This document shows positions 28,066 through 35,836 of a DNA stretch of 64,000 nt, in pieces. The notes beneath the pieces are model-generated. The model saw nothing but the letters and a program-made list of their open reading frames with translations, made no database searches and was not told the DNA's origin. The stretch comes from an uncultured Saprospiraceae bacterium. GTDB lineage: Bacteria; Bacteroidota; Bacteroidia; Chitinophagales; Saprospiraceae. The stretch is taken from contig CAKZUK010000033.1 in assembly GCA_937921775.1 (NCBI GenBank), positions 1 through 64,000 of the forward strand, written 5' to 3'. Each line of letters opens with the position of its first letter. Position 1 is the stretch's first letter. The position numbers were made by a program, and so were the translations under genes.

Positions 28066-28497
28066 TTATCCATAGTATTTTTTCAAAGATTCAAAAAAAT
28101 CATTTTTTCGGCCAGCAGAAACATTGCGAGTAGATCCGTCATCCATGATGACATAGCCCCCCTTGCCCTTAATGTATTTTGAAATCTTGTTTAAGTTGAT
28201 GGTACAGGATCGGTGGATTCGAACAAACTGTATTGAATTTTTCAGCATGTCTTCCATTTCCATCAATGTTTTGCAAACGAGTAGTTGTTTACCACTTTCA
28301 AGACATAGAAAGGTATAATTTCCTTTCGCCTCAAGACTGATAATGTTTTGTACAAGTTCAAAGTGCATGCCTTCCATAGTAGGTAAAGCAATTTTTCGAA
28401 CGTCTTCACTTGCCAGGTAAGGAGCAACCTTGGGGCTTGTAGCCATAGGTATACGCTGTGCCTGGAAATTAGAATAAGGTGTTTTTAAAACTCTCAT
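28066..28497 (-). CDS. LytTR DNA-binding domain regulator
   Basis: DNA-binding protein of 143 residues. Residues about 45-143 are a LytTR domain (FVRIHRSCTINLNKISKYI and GGYVIMDDGSTRNVSAGRK). The first 40 residues are unstructured-looking, and there is no receiver domain, so it is not a standard response regulator. Divergent from the helical-repeat gene with a 221-nt shared upstream region. LytTR proteins often regulate peptide signalling or virulence traits; here a small GG-leader peptide lies 1.8 kb away. Confidence 0.85.
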   Translation of the reverse strand: MRVLKTPYSNFQAQRIPMATSPKVAPYLASEDVRKIALPTMEGMHFELVQNIISLEAKGNYTFLCLESGKQLLVCKTLMEMEDMLKNSIQFVRIHRSCTINLNKISKYIKGKGGYVIMDDGSTRNVSAGRKNDFFESLKKYYG

Positions 28498-28718
28498 GGC
28501 AGTAATATTTTTTGAGTGAGCAGATAGTAGTCAGGCCTTAGTTTCGTATAAGCTTGTGTTTGTTGCCTGATCTGTAAGTAATATTACGGCAAGGTGAGAA
28601 AGTAAACAATCCGTGTTCTGGTTATTTGTCAGTTTTCTGAATTGCAAATTTTTACACAACACAGACACAATTACCTAAAATATTTAGCTACCTTTTGGGT
28701 GTAATTAACAAATAATGT

Positions 28719-30257
28719 ATGCCTAAGACACCTTCTTACAAACTTTTCAAGCTAGTAAAATCTCTTTCAGGGCCTGAAAAACGGTACTTTAAGCTCAACG
28801 CTAATGACAAATGGGGGGGTGAAAAGAACAAGTACTTGACCTTGTTTGATGCTATAGATGCGCAAGAGGAGTTTGATGAAGATGCACTCAAATTGAAGGT
28901 ATATGAAGGCCAAGCAATAGAGAGTCGAAAATACTCTGAGTTGAAGGCTTATCTCTATGATTTGATATTGAAAAGCCTTCAAGGATATGATGAGAAATCT
29001 TCTATTGAATACAAAATTAAGAGCTTGCTAAAAAGTGTCAAAGTTCTTTATAAGAGATCTCATTATGAGGCCTGCGAGGAGCTAATGGTCAAGGCAAAAA
29101 AATTGTCGATAGAATACGAATCATTTGTCCACTTATTAGAAATATTGAACTGGGAAAAGCAGGTTGCTTTCACAAAAGAAGATATTGCTTTTTTAGATAA
29201 AGAGTTGGATCGAATTGATGAAGAAGAAAAAAAATGCTTGAACCAACTGCGTAATTTATCTATCTACAAAAATATATTTTATCAGATGATAGTGAGCATC
29301 CGAAAAGATGCCGTATTGAGAAGCGAAGAGAAAGTAGAGCGATTGATGAAAATGATGAAGCATCCACTTTTAAGAGATGTATCGGAAGCACAATCTCACT
29401 TGGCCAAAGTGTTGTATCACAGAGTTTACGGTTTGTATTATTATTCAATTTCTGATTATAAAAACTTTTACGAATCAAGTAATTTATTTTTAAAAAAGAT
29501 CGAATCTAAGCCCCATATTTTAAAGGAAGATGTTTCCGATTATATTTCAGCAGTTAGTAACCTTATTTTGAGTTGTGGTTTAATTAATCGCTATACAGAG
29601 GTGCGTAGAAATTTAAGTAAGATGTTGAAAATCAAGCCAATAACAAAGCATGATGAGCTTCGAATACAGCGTCAGTACTATGCCTTTAAGTTTAATCTAT
29701 GTAATTTTACTGGCGAGTTTGAAGAGGGGATTGAAGCATTGGAGGATCATATAAAAGCACGAAAAAAATACGGAGAAGAAACCTTTCAAACGGGGAGTTT
29801 TTATCTTCAATATTTTAATATTTATTTTGGGGCCGAAGATTTTGAAAAAGCGTTAGAGAACTTAAACGCATGGCTCAATTTACCAAAAAGTATAGAACGG
29901 CAAGATCTGCAGAGTCTGGTAAGGATTTTGAATCTTGTGATTCATTACGAGATGGGAAATACCTTTTTGTTGGAATACTTGCTGCGATCAACATATCGCT
30001 TTTTGCGTAAGCGAAATAGGATGTTTGAATTCGAAAAGAGAGTACTTGGCTTTATCAAAAACTCAAATAAAATTTACACCAATAAGGAATTGAAAAAGGC
30101 TTTCATAATCCTAAAAAAAGATTTTGAAAGCCTTTCACAAATACCCTCTGAAAAAGCCATGCTGCAATATTTTGATTTCATTGCTTGGCTTGAAAGTAAA
30201 ATTGAGGGGAAGTCTTTTTCAACAGTGATCAAAGAGAAGAATAAAACAGGGGTTTAA
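28719..30257 (+). CDS. helical-repeat (TPR-like) protein of unknown function
   Basis: Cytoplasmic protein of 512 residues, nearly all alpha-helical, with no signal peptide or membrane segment. It begins with YKLFKLVKSLSGPEKRYFKL, a start I have the impression recurs in Saprospiria proteins. Repeats of about 34-40 residues with aromatic/Ala spacing (for example EEGIEALEDHIKARKKYGEE and FEKALENLNAWLNL) suggest TPR-like helical hairpins. Function unknown. It is divergent from a LytTR regulator and its stop overlaps that of the convergent GG-leader peptide gene by 3-4 nt. Confidence 0.75.
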   Translation: MPKTPSYKLFKLVKSLSGPEKRYFKLNANDKWGGEKNKYLTLFDAIDAQEEFDEDALKLKVYEGQAIESRKYSELKAYLYDLILKSLQGYDEKSSIEYKIKSLLKSVKVLYKRSHYEACEELMVKAKKLSIEYESFVHLLEILNWEKQVAFTKEDIAFLDKELDRIDEEEKKCLNQLRNLSIYKNIFYQMIVSIRKDAVLRSEEKVERLMKMMKHPLLRDVSEAQSHLAKVLYHRVYGLYYYSISDYKNFYESSNLFLKKIESKPHILKEDVSDYISAVSNLILSCGLINRYTEVRRNLSKMLKIKPITKHDELRIQRQYYAFKFNLCNFTGEFEEGIEALEDHIKARKKYGEETFQTGSFYLQYFNIYFGAEDFEKALENLNAWLNLPKSIERQDLQSLVRILNLVIHYEMGNTFLLEYLLRSTYRFLRKRNRMFEFEKRVLGFIKNSNKIYTNKELKKAFIILKKDFESLSQIPSEKAMLQYFDFIAWLESKIEGKSFSTVIKEKNKTGV

Positions 30258-30460
30258 CCTCGACTTGAACCATTAAAACGCTCAATAATCGGATCTGGTT
30301 CTTTTTGTGTTTTTACCGAAGTCCAATTTGTATTGACGGTGATATATTGATCTGTCATATTAACATAACCGCCCTTTGCCGTTTTCTGTTCTGACTTACT
30401 CATTACTGTAACTGAGCTCTTTACTTTCAAGTTCTTTAGTGGTAATTTATTTTTTGACAT
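30254..30460 (-). CDS. small double-glycine leader peptide, RiPP precursor-like
   Basis: A 68-residue peptide. The leader (residues 1-31) has LKNLKVKSSVTVMSKSEQ and ends in KGG (Gly30-Gly31), closely resembling leaders of Bacteroidota class I lanthipeptide/pinensin-type precursors. The predicted 37-residue core is rich in Thr, Ser and Asn but has no cysteine, so lanthionine rings are impossible. No LanB, LanC, protease-transporter or other modifying gene is in the window. It may be a signalling peptide, an orphan precursor modified in trans, or a linear secreted peptide. Confidence 0.65.
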   Translation of the reverse strand: MSKNKLPLKNLKVKSSVTVMSKSEQKTAKGGYVNMTDQYITVNTNWTSVKTQKEPDPIIERFNGSSRG

Positions 30461-30713
30461 AACGTAAAATTTTAAGTGAGCAAAAGTCTTAACACTTTAA
30501 ATATAACAGAACTAAAGTGATTTTCCTAGTACTCAAAATAGCAAAAGTCAGAATTCTAAACGTTCATATTAGGATCTTAAATGATTTATTTCAGACATTT
30601 CTGTGACAAAGCAAGTCGTTTGTTGAATAAAAATTTAAAGTAAAATGAAAAATCTGCTAACAAACGTAAAAATGTAATTGATGTTCTATGTCTTTTCCTT
30701 TTCATTGTATATC

Positions 30714-31190
30714 CTACCTAGGATATAATTCCTTGATAACTGTCCAAACTAAACTAGCTTCATATCCCTTCCTGATAGCAAAGTTAGCAAGTGCTCCATT
30801 TAGTTTAAATTGGTTTTTCTCCCTCGAAGTTTTGGCTTTTTTAACTAGCAATGCCTCCAACTTGTCCCTATAGTCCACTTCCTCTATTTCCTTCATCGCC
30901 TTTTTTATACAGTATTCTGAAATCTGACGCCGCTTCAATTCTATCTTTATCCGTATTTTTCCCCAGCCCTTCATCCTAAACTTTCCTCGTGCATATGAAC
31001 AGGCAAAACGTTCCTCATTCAAAAAATTATCTGAAATTAGCTCAGTGATTACATTCTCAAGGTCAAGGCCATAGACGCCAAGATCAAGTAACTTCTTGCG
31101 AACCTCTTGATGACATCGGTCCTGATAAACGCAATACCGTTGCAATTTTATCAAGGCAGTTATCTTATCGGTAGTTTTTTTATTTTTCAT
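30714..31190 (-). CDS. recX: regulatory protein RecX
   Basis: Small helical protein of 158 residues that inhibits RecA filament growth. It has three-helix repeats with the RecX motifs YCVYQDRCHQEVRKKL, DNFLNEERFACSYARGKFRMKGWGKIRIKIEL (the core of the signature) and YKLE-like repeats. Length and motif order fit the family. No recA gene is in the window. Minus strand, monocistronic. Confidence 0.93.
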   Translation of the reverse strand: MKNKKTTDKITALIKLQRYCVYQDRCHQEVRKKLLDLGVYGLDLENVITELISDNFLNEERFACSYARGKFRMKGWGKIRIKIELKRRQISEYCIKKAMKEIEEVDYRDKLEALLVKKAKTSREKNQFKLNGALANFAIRKGYEASLVWTVIKELYPR

Positions 31191-31457
31191 AAAGGAAACC
31201 TCATGTATTCTTAATTTATATCCCTGAGGCTAGGTATAAATGATTTTAAAGCAAACTCTTGAAATGTAAACTTAATTAAATAATTCATTCAAGACTAACA
31301 ATGTCTTTTTGAACAAATTCCGTTTGTTGTCGTAATTGTTAATTGATATATGGTTACCTTTCCCAATGTGAATCGTTTTATTTATACAATGGTTCCAGTA
31401 AATTTTTATTACGAATTATAAAAGGAAAGAAAAATTATTTAAAAAATTAAACACACA

Positions 31458-32267
31458 ATGGAAAAGCGAATAGAACAGTTTTGGACAATGGCAATTGATT
31501 ATACACCAAAAGTAATAGGTGCAGTTATAACATTAATCATTGGATTATTAGTTATAGGATGGATTACAAGCATGATTAAAAAATTGATGGCAAAAAGAGG
31601 AGTAGACGAAACTATTCGCCCCTTCTTAGGTTCTCTAGTTAATATTGGCTTGAAAGTCATGTTGTTGCTAAGCGTGGCATCTTCTTTCGGAATTGAAACG
31701 ACCTCCTTTGTGGCTATTTTTGGTGCAATGGCCTTTGCTATAGGAATGGCACTTCAAGGTAGTCTTGGACATTTTGCAAGCGGAGTAATGGTACTACTTT
31801 TCAAACCTTACAAAGTTGGTGATTTAGTTGATATTGCTGGTGGACAGGTTGGTGCGGTAGAAGAAGTTCAAATCTTTAATACCGTTTTGAGAACCTTGGA
31901 CAACAAGAAAATAATAGTTCCTAACGGAGTAGTGACCAACAATGTCATCACTAATATCTCTGGTCAGGAAACAATTGGAGTCGAGTTAACCTTTGGTATT
32001 GACTACGGCGATAGTATTGACAAGGCACGAGCAGCTATTTTGCGAGTAGGAAAACAATGTCCTTGGATTTTAGACTCACCAGCACAAGGTGTTGTTGTAG
32101 GTGAGCTAGGGGACAATTCAGTTAACCTTAATACAAGACCTTTCTGCAAGAGTGAACATTATTGGGATACCTATTTTTATATGCTTGAAAATGTGAAAAA
32201 GGAATTTGACAAAGATGGGATTAGCTTTCCATTCCCGCAAATGGATGTTCACATGCCTGCTAAGTAA
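31458..32267 (+). CDS. small-conductance mechanosensitive channel (MscS)
   Basis: Inner-membrane channel of 269 residues gating under hypo-osmotic stress. Three helices lie within residues 1-100; the pore-lining TM3 is the Gly/Ala-rich AIFGAMAFAIGMALQGSLGHFASG. The beta domain follows with FKPYKVGDLVDI and VPNGVVTNNVITN, the MscS hallmark, and a C-terminal alpha/beta cage domain. Size is that of E. coli MscS (286 residues). Monocistronic, 146 nt before a tRNA gene. Confidence 0.95.
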   Translation: MEKRIEQFWTMAIDYTPKVIGAVITLIIGLLVIGWITSMIKKLMAKRGVDETIRPFLGSLVNIGLKVMLLLSVASSFGIETTSFVAIFGAMAFAIGMALQGSLGHFASGVMVLLFKPYKVGDLVDIAGGQVGAVEEVQIFNTVLRTLDNKKIIVPNGVVTNNVITNISGQETIGVELTFGIDYGDSIDKARAAILRVGKQCPWILDSPAQGVVVGELGDNSVNLNTRPFCKSEHYWDTYFYMLENVKKEFDKDGISFPFPQMDVHMPAK

Positions 32268-32342
32268 TGAAACAATGTTAAGATTGCAAGCTGCAAAGCT
32301 GCTAAGAAGGATAATTTTTTTTGATTTCTCGGCACTTTCTCC

Positions 32343-32373
32343 TTGCATACTGTGTTTCAAATATGTAAATTTG
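32343..32373 (+). promoter_or_regulatory. promoter of tRNA(CAT)
   Basis: TTG (32343-32345) and TAAATTTG (32366-32373) are separated by exactly 20 nt, matching the Bacteroidota primary promoter consensus. The tRNA begins 41 nt further on. Confidence 0.65.
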
Positions 32374-32413
32374 CGCTCACTTGATCAACCCCTTGGGGTA
32401 AATAATGATCGAA

Positions 32414-32490
32414 GGGCCTATAGCTCAGTTGGTTAGAGCACCTGACTCATAATCAGGTGGTCCCAGGTTCAAGTCCTGGTGGGCCCACCA
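32414..32490 (+). tRNA. tRNA-Met or tRNA-Ile2 (CAT)
   Basis: A canonical 77-nt cloverleaf with encoded CCA. The acceptor is GGGCCTA with TGGGCCC-side pairing, the anticodon loop CTCATAA in stem CCTGA/TCAGG, and the T arm contains GGTTCAAGTCC. CAT could be elongator Met or the lysidine-modified Ile2. The GACTCATAATC anticodon arm resembles E. coli Ile2 more than elongator Met, but this does not settle it. It has its own promoter and terminator and looks native, unlike the array at 35170-36268. Confidence 0.93.
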
Positions 32491-32494
32491 ATAA

Positions 32495-32528
32495 AGCCTC
32501 TTGTAAGATATCTTACAAGGGGCTTTTT
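32495..32528 (+). terminator. terminator of tRNA(CAT)
   Basis: AGCCTCTTGTAAGA and TCTTACAAGGGGCT pair over 14 bp with one G-T, followed by a run of five to six T. Confidence 0.85.
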
Positions 32529-32626
32529 ACTTTTTAAGCAACCTCTATTCCCGAAAACAGTATAATGTAACTTAGTATATTCCGTTTATTGTTTACATGT
32601 TCCTATTTTGCAGCAAATTTCAATAA

Positions 32627-33550
32627 ATGAGTAAAGAGATATTAGTTGTTGGCGATGTTATGCTGGATTGCTATATCAAGGGCGAGTCACTTCGACTATC
32701 TCCTGAGGCACCAGTCCCTGTGGTAAGTGTCAATGAAGAGTTTTATAATCTTGGTGGGGCGGCCAATGTTGCTCAAAATATTTCCATTTTGCAAACGAAC
32801 TGCTCAGTACTCGGTGTCATAGGAGATGATTTTGGAGGAAATAAAATCAGTCAGCTTTTTAGCGAATCGAATATCCAAAACCATTGTGTGATTCCTGATG
32901 ATAAGATGTTGACTACAGTCAAAACAAGAGTGGTATCTGGTCATCAGCAAATTGTTCGTTTTGATAAAGAGCAGATTTATAATGGCGCAAATTTTTTAGC
33001 AGATCAATTGCGTTTTCTATTACAAAAACAAGAGAGCGATTTTATAGTAGTTTCTGATTATGCAAAAGGCGTTTGCTCTCAGGAACTAATGACCGAAATT
33101 CTAAGATATACAGCAAAGGTACTAGTTGACCCAAAAGGAAATAACTGGGACAAATATCGAGGAGCCTTTTTGGTTAAACCAAACTTAAAAGAACTATCTG
33201 TCATCGCAGGAGAACCAATAGCAAATACGGATGCTGCTGTTGCGAAATATGGTAAAGCAATTTTAGAACAATATGAGTTCACTTATTTATTAGTAACTCG
33301 TGGAAGTAAGGGAATGACGCTGATCGCAAAAGATAAAGTAAGTCATCATCAGGTCGATCAAATTCGAGTGTACGATGTGTCTGGTGCGGGTGATACGGTA
33401 GTAGCTGTTTTGGCAGTTTTACTCAATGAAGGGTATTCCATAGATTACGCAGTGAATGCTGCTAATGAAGCTGGGAGATATGTTGTAGCACAGCCATTTA
33501 CCTACGCTATCAATCGATCAGAACTGGATGCGATTCTAAAGGAGGAATAA
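32627..33550 (+). CDS. PfkB kinase, HldE/RfaE domain I-like
   Basis: Ribokinase-fold sugar kinase of 307 residues. The N-terminus GDVMLDCYIKGESLRLSPEAPVPVV and the pattern GGAANVAQNI are typical of D-glycero-beta-D-manno-heptose-7-phosphate kinase. VSGAGDTVVAVLAV carries the anion hole and catalytic Asp. There is no nucleotidyltransferase domain, so this corresponds to a stand-alone HldE domain I. A glycosyltransferase follows 28 nt downstream. Heptose precursor synthesis for surface glycan is likely but not proven. Confidence 0.85.
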   Translation: MSKEILVVGDVMLDCYIKGESLRLSPEAPVPVVSVNEEFYNLGGAANVAQNISILQTNCSVLGVIGDDFGGNKISQLFSESNIQNHCVIPDDKMLTTVKTRVVSGHQQIVRFDKEQIYNGANFLADQLRFLLQKQESDFIVVSDYAKGVCSQELMTEILRYTAKVLVDPKGNNWDKYRGAFLVKPNLKELSVIAGEPIANTDAAVAKYGKAILEQYEFTYLLVTRGSKGMTLIAKDKVSHHQVDQIRVYDVSGAGDTVVAVLAVLLNEGYSIDYAVNAANEAGRYVVAQPFTYAINRSELDAILKEE

Positions 33551-33578
33551 TTTTAAATTATCAGAAGCTGATTAAGAA

Positions 33579-34727
33579 ATGAAAAAGAAAGTAGTAATAG
33601 TTGGCCCAGCCTACCCTTACCGAGGAGGACAATCTTTAGTAGAAGCGCATCTCTATGATACGATGACAAATCATGGTTATGATGTACATACCGTTTCTTT
33701 TACCTTACTATATCCAAAAATATTTTTCCCAGGGACCACCCAATTTGATGAATCAAAAACAACCTTCTTTAGCCATCAAGATCGTATCTATCGTATCATC
33801 AATTCCATCAATCCTTTTACTTGGTTCAAAGCCATTAAAAAAATCCGAGCAATCAATCCGGACAATACCATCTTCGTTTGGTGGATGCCTTTTTTTGGAC
33901 CTGCCTACTGGACCATTGCATTTTTTCTAAAGCGATTAACTAAAACGAAAGTAACCTTCCTCGTCGAAAATTACATCTCTCATGAAAACAGATGGTTTGA
34001 TAAATTCTCAAGTAAAGTAACCTTAAATCTTGCTGACTATTTCATCTGCCAATCTGATTTCGAACGCGGAAGAATAGCTGCTGTACATAAAGAACAAAAG
34101 ATTTTCAAGACAACTCTATCCGTTTTTGATTGCTACAACATGGATCGCTATGACAGCAAAAGTGCTAGAGAATTTTTAGGAATCAAGACGGAAAGAGTGA
34201 TCATGTTTTTTGGCTTAATTCGTCGATATAAAGGTTTGGATAAGCTAATAGAAGCATTTACTACTATCGAAAAATCATATCCAGATCTAACCTTATTAAT
34301 TGTCGGCGAATGCTACGAAGATATACAGTATTACAAAGACTTAATTAAAAAAGAAGGAATTGGTGACCGCACCATTTTAGTCGATAAATTTATTGCTAAC
34401 GAAGATGTAGAGCCTTACTACAAAGCTGCGGACATGGTCTGCCTCCCCTACAATTCCGCCTCTCAAAGTGGAATACTAATGATGGCCTACGGATTCAAGG
34501 TCCCGGTTCTTGTCAACAACGTGGGCGGGCTCCCTGAACTAATCGTAGAAGGAAAAACCGGAACCGTCATTCCCGACAACAGTCCTGATTCAATTGCCAA
34601 AGGAGTTTGCCGAATTTATGAAAATGGCGAAAAGGAAGATTACAAATCGAACATCAAAAATATCAACGAAAGTCTGGGATACATCAACTTGCATGAAATG
34701 ATTTCTGAAATTGTTTCTGATAAATAA
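33579..34727 (+). CDS. GT4 family glycosyltransferase
   Basis: GT-B glycosyltransferase of 382 residues. VVIVGPAYPYRGGQSLVEAHL is the N-terminal Rossmann start, MFFGLIRRYKGLDKLIEAF the donor-side loop, and SQSGILMMAYGFKVPVLVNNVGGLPELI the C-terminal nucleotide-sugar region, where SGILMMAYG replaces the common E-x7-E segment. Probably acts in surface glycan synthesis with the upstream kinase. It is the last protein gene before the 1.7-kb tRNA array. Confidence 0.87.
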   Translation: MKKKVVIVGPAYPYRGGQSLVEAHLYDTMTNHGYDVHTVSFTLLYPKIFFPGTTQFDESKTTFFSHQDRIYRIINSINPFTWFKAIKKIRAINPDNTIFVWWMPFFGPAYWTIAFFLKRLTKTKVTFLVENYISHENRWFDKFSSKVTLNLADYFICQSDFERGRIAAVHKEQKIFKTTLSVFDCYNMDRYDSKSAREFLGIKTERVIMFFGLIRRYKGLDKLIEAFTTIEKSYPDLTLLIVGECYEDIQYYKDLIKKEGIGDRTILVDKFIANEDVEPYYKAADMVCLPYNSASQSGILMMAYGFKVPVLVNNVGGLPELIVEGKTGTVIPDNSPDSIAKGVCRIYENGEKEDYKSNIKNINESLGYINLHEMISEIVSDK

Positions 34728-34973
34728 TTTTTTTATTAAAAAATAAAAAAAAGATTCAACTTTCTAAGTTAACTGAAAGTCAAGTACTTACGCAGTTTTT
34801 AGCCAAACGCTTTCGCCTACGATTTCAAACAAACAAATATTTTTTTACTTACCCGGAACTTTCTTTCCCCTTCTCGCAGTTTACCTCATTGTAAATTAAC
34901 AACGAATCATTTTATAAAAAATGTTACAAACAAAACAACATATTAATCTTCATAATTTCTCGCTAGGGAAACA

Positions 34974-35117
34974 TTTCCTCGACTGTAATCGAGGAAAACA
35001 GGATTGCTATATCAGTGAACATTTTGAACTGATATCGCTCAGTATTGATTCCAGTATTAGAAACTCATTCTAATAACTCCACTTAAAGAAGTCGTAGTTG
35101 TTAGATAGCAACTACGA
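34974..35117 (+). ncRNA. four tandem perfect hairpins ahead of the tRNA array
   Basis: Stems: TTTCCTCGA/TCGAGGAAA (34974-34997, 6-nt loop), ATATCAGT/ACTGATAT (35009-35035, 11-nt loop), TATTAGAA/TTCTAATA (35055-35075, 5-nt loop) and TCGTAGTTG/CAACTACGA (35092-35117, 8-nt loop). Spacers are 11-19 nt. Stem sequences are unrelated to each other, so this is structural conservation rather than a sequence repeat. They do not fold as whole tRNAs. A structured leader or processing signal of the array transcript is possible. Confidence 0.5.
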
Positions 35118-35169
35118 AAAACCTTTCTCTTTTTATTTCTCATTTTTCGTTAATCGTAGTTTGCTCAAA

Positions 35170-35244
35170 GTGACGTAGTTCAATTAGTCAGAGCAGGGGG
35201 ATTGTCTATCCTCAAGTTGTCTCGATTTAATCGGAATCGTTACC
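35170..35244 (+). tRNA. tRNA-Asp-like (GTC), atypical T loop
   Basis: The acceptor pairs GTGACG with CGTTAC. D arm AGTTCAATTAGTCAGAGCA is normal. The anticodon loop is TTGTCTA in stem GGGGA/TCCTC. The T arm folds as CGATT/AATCG but its loop is TAATCGG, not TTCRANN, and no CCA is encoded. The loss of the T-loop consensus would weaken the D-T elbow, so function is doubtful. Confidence 0.5.
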
Positions 35245-35251
35245 GCGAAAT

Positions 35252-35325
35252 ACCTTAGTAGCCCAATTGGCAGAGGCGCTTGACTTAGAATCAAGATGTT
35301 GGGGGTTCGAGTCCCTCCTGAGGTA
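35252..35325 (+). tRNA. class I tRNA with anticodon TAG (Leu codons CUA/CUG)
   Basis: A complete cloverleaf: acceptor ACCTTAG/CTGAGGT, D stem GCC/GGC, anticodon loop CTTAGAA in stem CTTGA/TCAAG, a 5-nt variable loop, and T arm GGGGG-TTCGAGT-CCCTC with discriminator A. Bacterial Leu tRNAs are class II with a long variable arm; this one has none. No CCA is encoded. Its amino-acid identity is therefore uncertain. The anticodon is not an amber suppressor (that would be CTA). Confidence 0.75.
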
Positions 35326-35419
35326 CGGATGTAATTAAAATTTTCACTATCGAATTTACGCAATCGGGCATTTTAATTGAATCTAACTTAGAGGGCATTG
35401 AAGTTTAAATTTCCATTTT

Positions 35420-35495
35420 GGTGGGTCTAGTTTATCTGGCAAAACACTGCCTTGTGACGGCAGAGAATAGGGTTCGACTCCCGGGCACCACCCCA
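35420..35495 (+). tRNA. tRNA-His (GTG)
   Basis: Has the His identity features: an extra G (35420) opposite discriminator C (35492), and anticodon GTG in loop TTGTGAC closed by CTGCC/GGCAG. The D stem is GTTT/AAAC and the T loop TTCGACT. CCA is encoded at 35493-35495, the only one in the array. Two acceptor pairs and one T-stem pair are mismatched. Confidence 0.75.
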
Positions 35496-35513
35496 AGTTA
35501 GGAACTATGAAAA

Positions 35514-35584
35514 GTAAGTGTAGTATAATGGTATTATGTCTGATTTCCAATCAGAGGACCAGGGTTCGATTCCCTGTACTTGCT
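35514..35584 (+). tRNA. tRNA-Gly (TCC)
   Basis: 71 nt. Acceptor GTAAGTG/TACTTGC, typical Gly D arm GTATAATGGTATTAT, anticodon loop TTTCCAA in TCTGA/TCAGA, T arm CAGGG-TTCGATT-CCCTG, discriminator T as expected for Gly. No CCA encoded. The best-formed member of the array with Lys and Glu. Confidence 0.88.
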
Positions 35585-35609
35585 CTAGACTTCAAAAAAC
35601 TTAATAGTT

Positions 35610-35681
35610 GATCCGGTAGCTTAATGGCAAAGCTGCACTTTGTTAAAGTGCAAGATGTAGGTTCGAGTCCCACCCTGATCG
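35610..35681 (+). tRNA. tRNA-Asn (GTT)
   Basis: 72 nt. Acceptor GATCCGG/CCTGATC with one mismatch, D stem AGCT/AGCT, anticodon loop TTGTTAA in GCACT/AGTGC, T loop TTCGAGT with one T-stem mismatch, discriminator G as in Asn tRNAs. No CCA encoded. Confidence 0.82.
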
Positions 35682-35701
35682 CAAAACAAAAACCGATAAA
35701 T

Positions 35702-35798
35702 TCCGAAATGGCGCAAGGGTTAGCGTAGTCGTCTTATATGCGGAAGGTTGTTTGCCTGTCTAGCTGCGGTCAGATAGGTTCAAACCCAACTTTCGGGA
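35702..35798 (+). tRNA. tRNA-like, class II length, apparent anticodon TAT
   Basis: 97 nt. Acceptor TCCGAAA/TTTCGGG is perfect with discriminator A, and D stem GCGC/GCGT is fine. The anticodon arm GTCGT-CTTATAT-GCGGA is weak (one mismatch, two G-T) and reads UAU. A 29-nt variable region follows and the T stem is poor around TTCAAAC. Long variable arms belong to Leu, Ser or Tyr tRNAs, yet UAU is an Ile anticodon. A pseudo-tRNA or degenerating gene is likely. Confidence 0.4.
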
Positions 35799-35836
35799 CA
35801 AAAAAGGTAAATAAAAATGTGTTCACACTTTTAAAT

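Noticed and set aside
30254-30460. Canonical lanthipeptide precursor
   Set aside because: The core has no cysteine and no LanB/LanC genes are in the window, so the lanthipeptide name is not supported.
34974-35117. The four tandem hairpins as degenerate tRNAs
   Set aside because: None has a U33-type 7-nt loop, a D arm or a T arm at the right distance; loops of 5, 6, 8 and 11 nt do not fit.
35252-35325. Amber suppressor tRNA
   Set aside because: The anticodon is UAG, which reads CUA/CUG codons. A UAG stop suppressor needs CUA.
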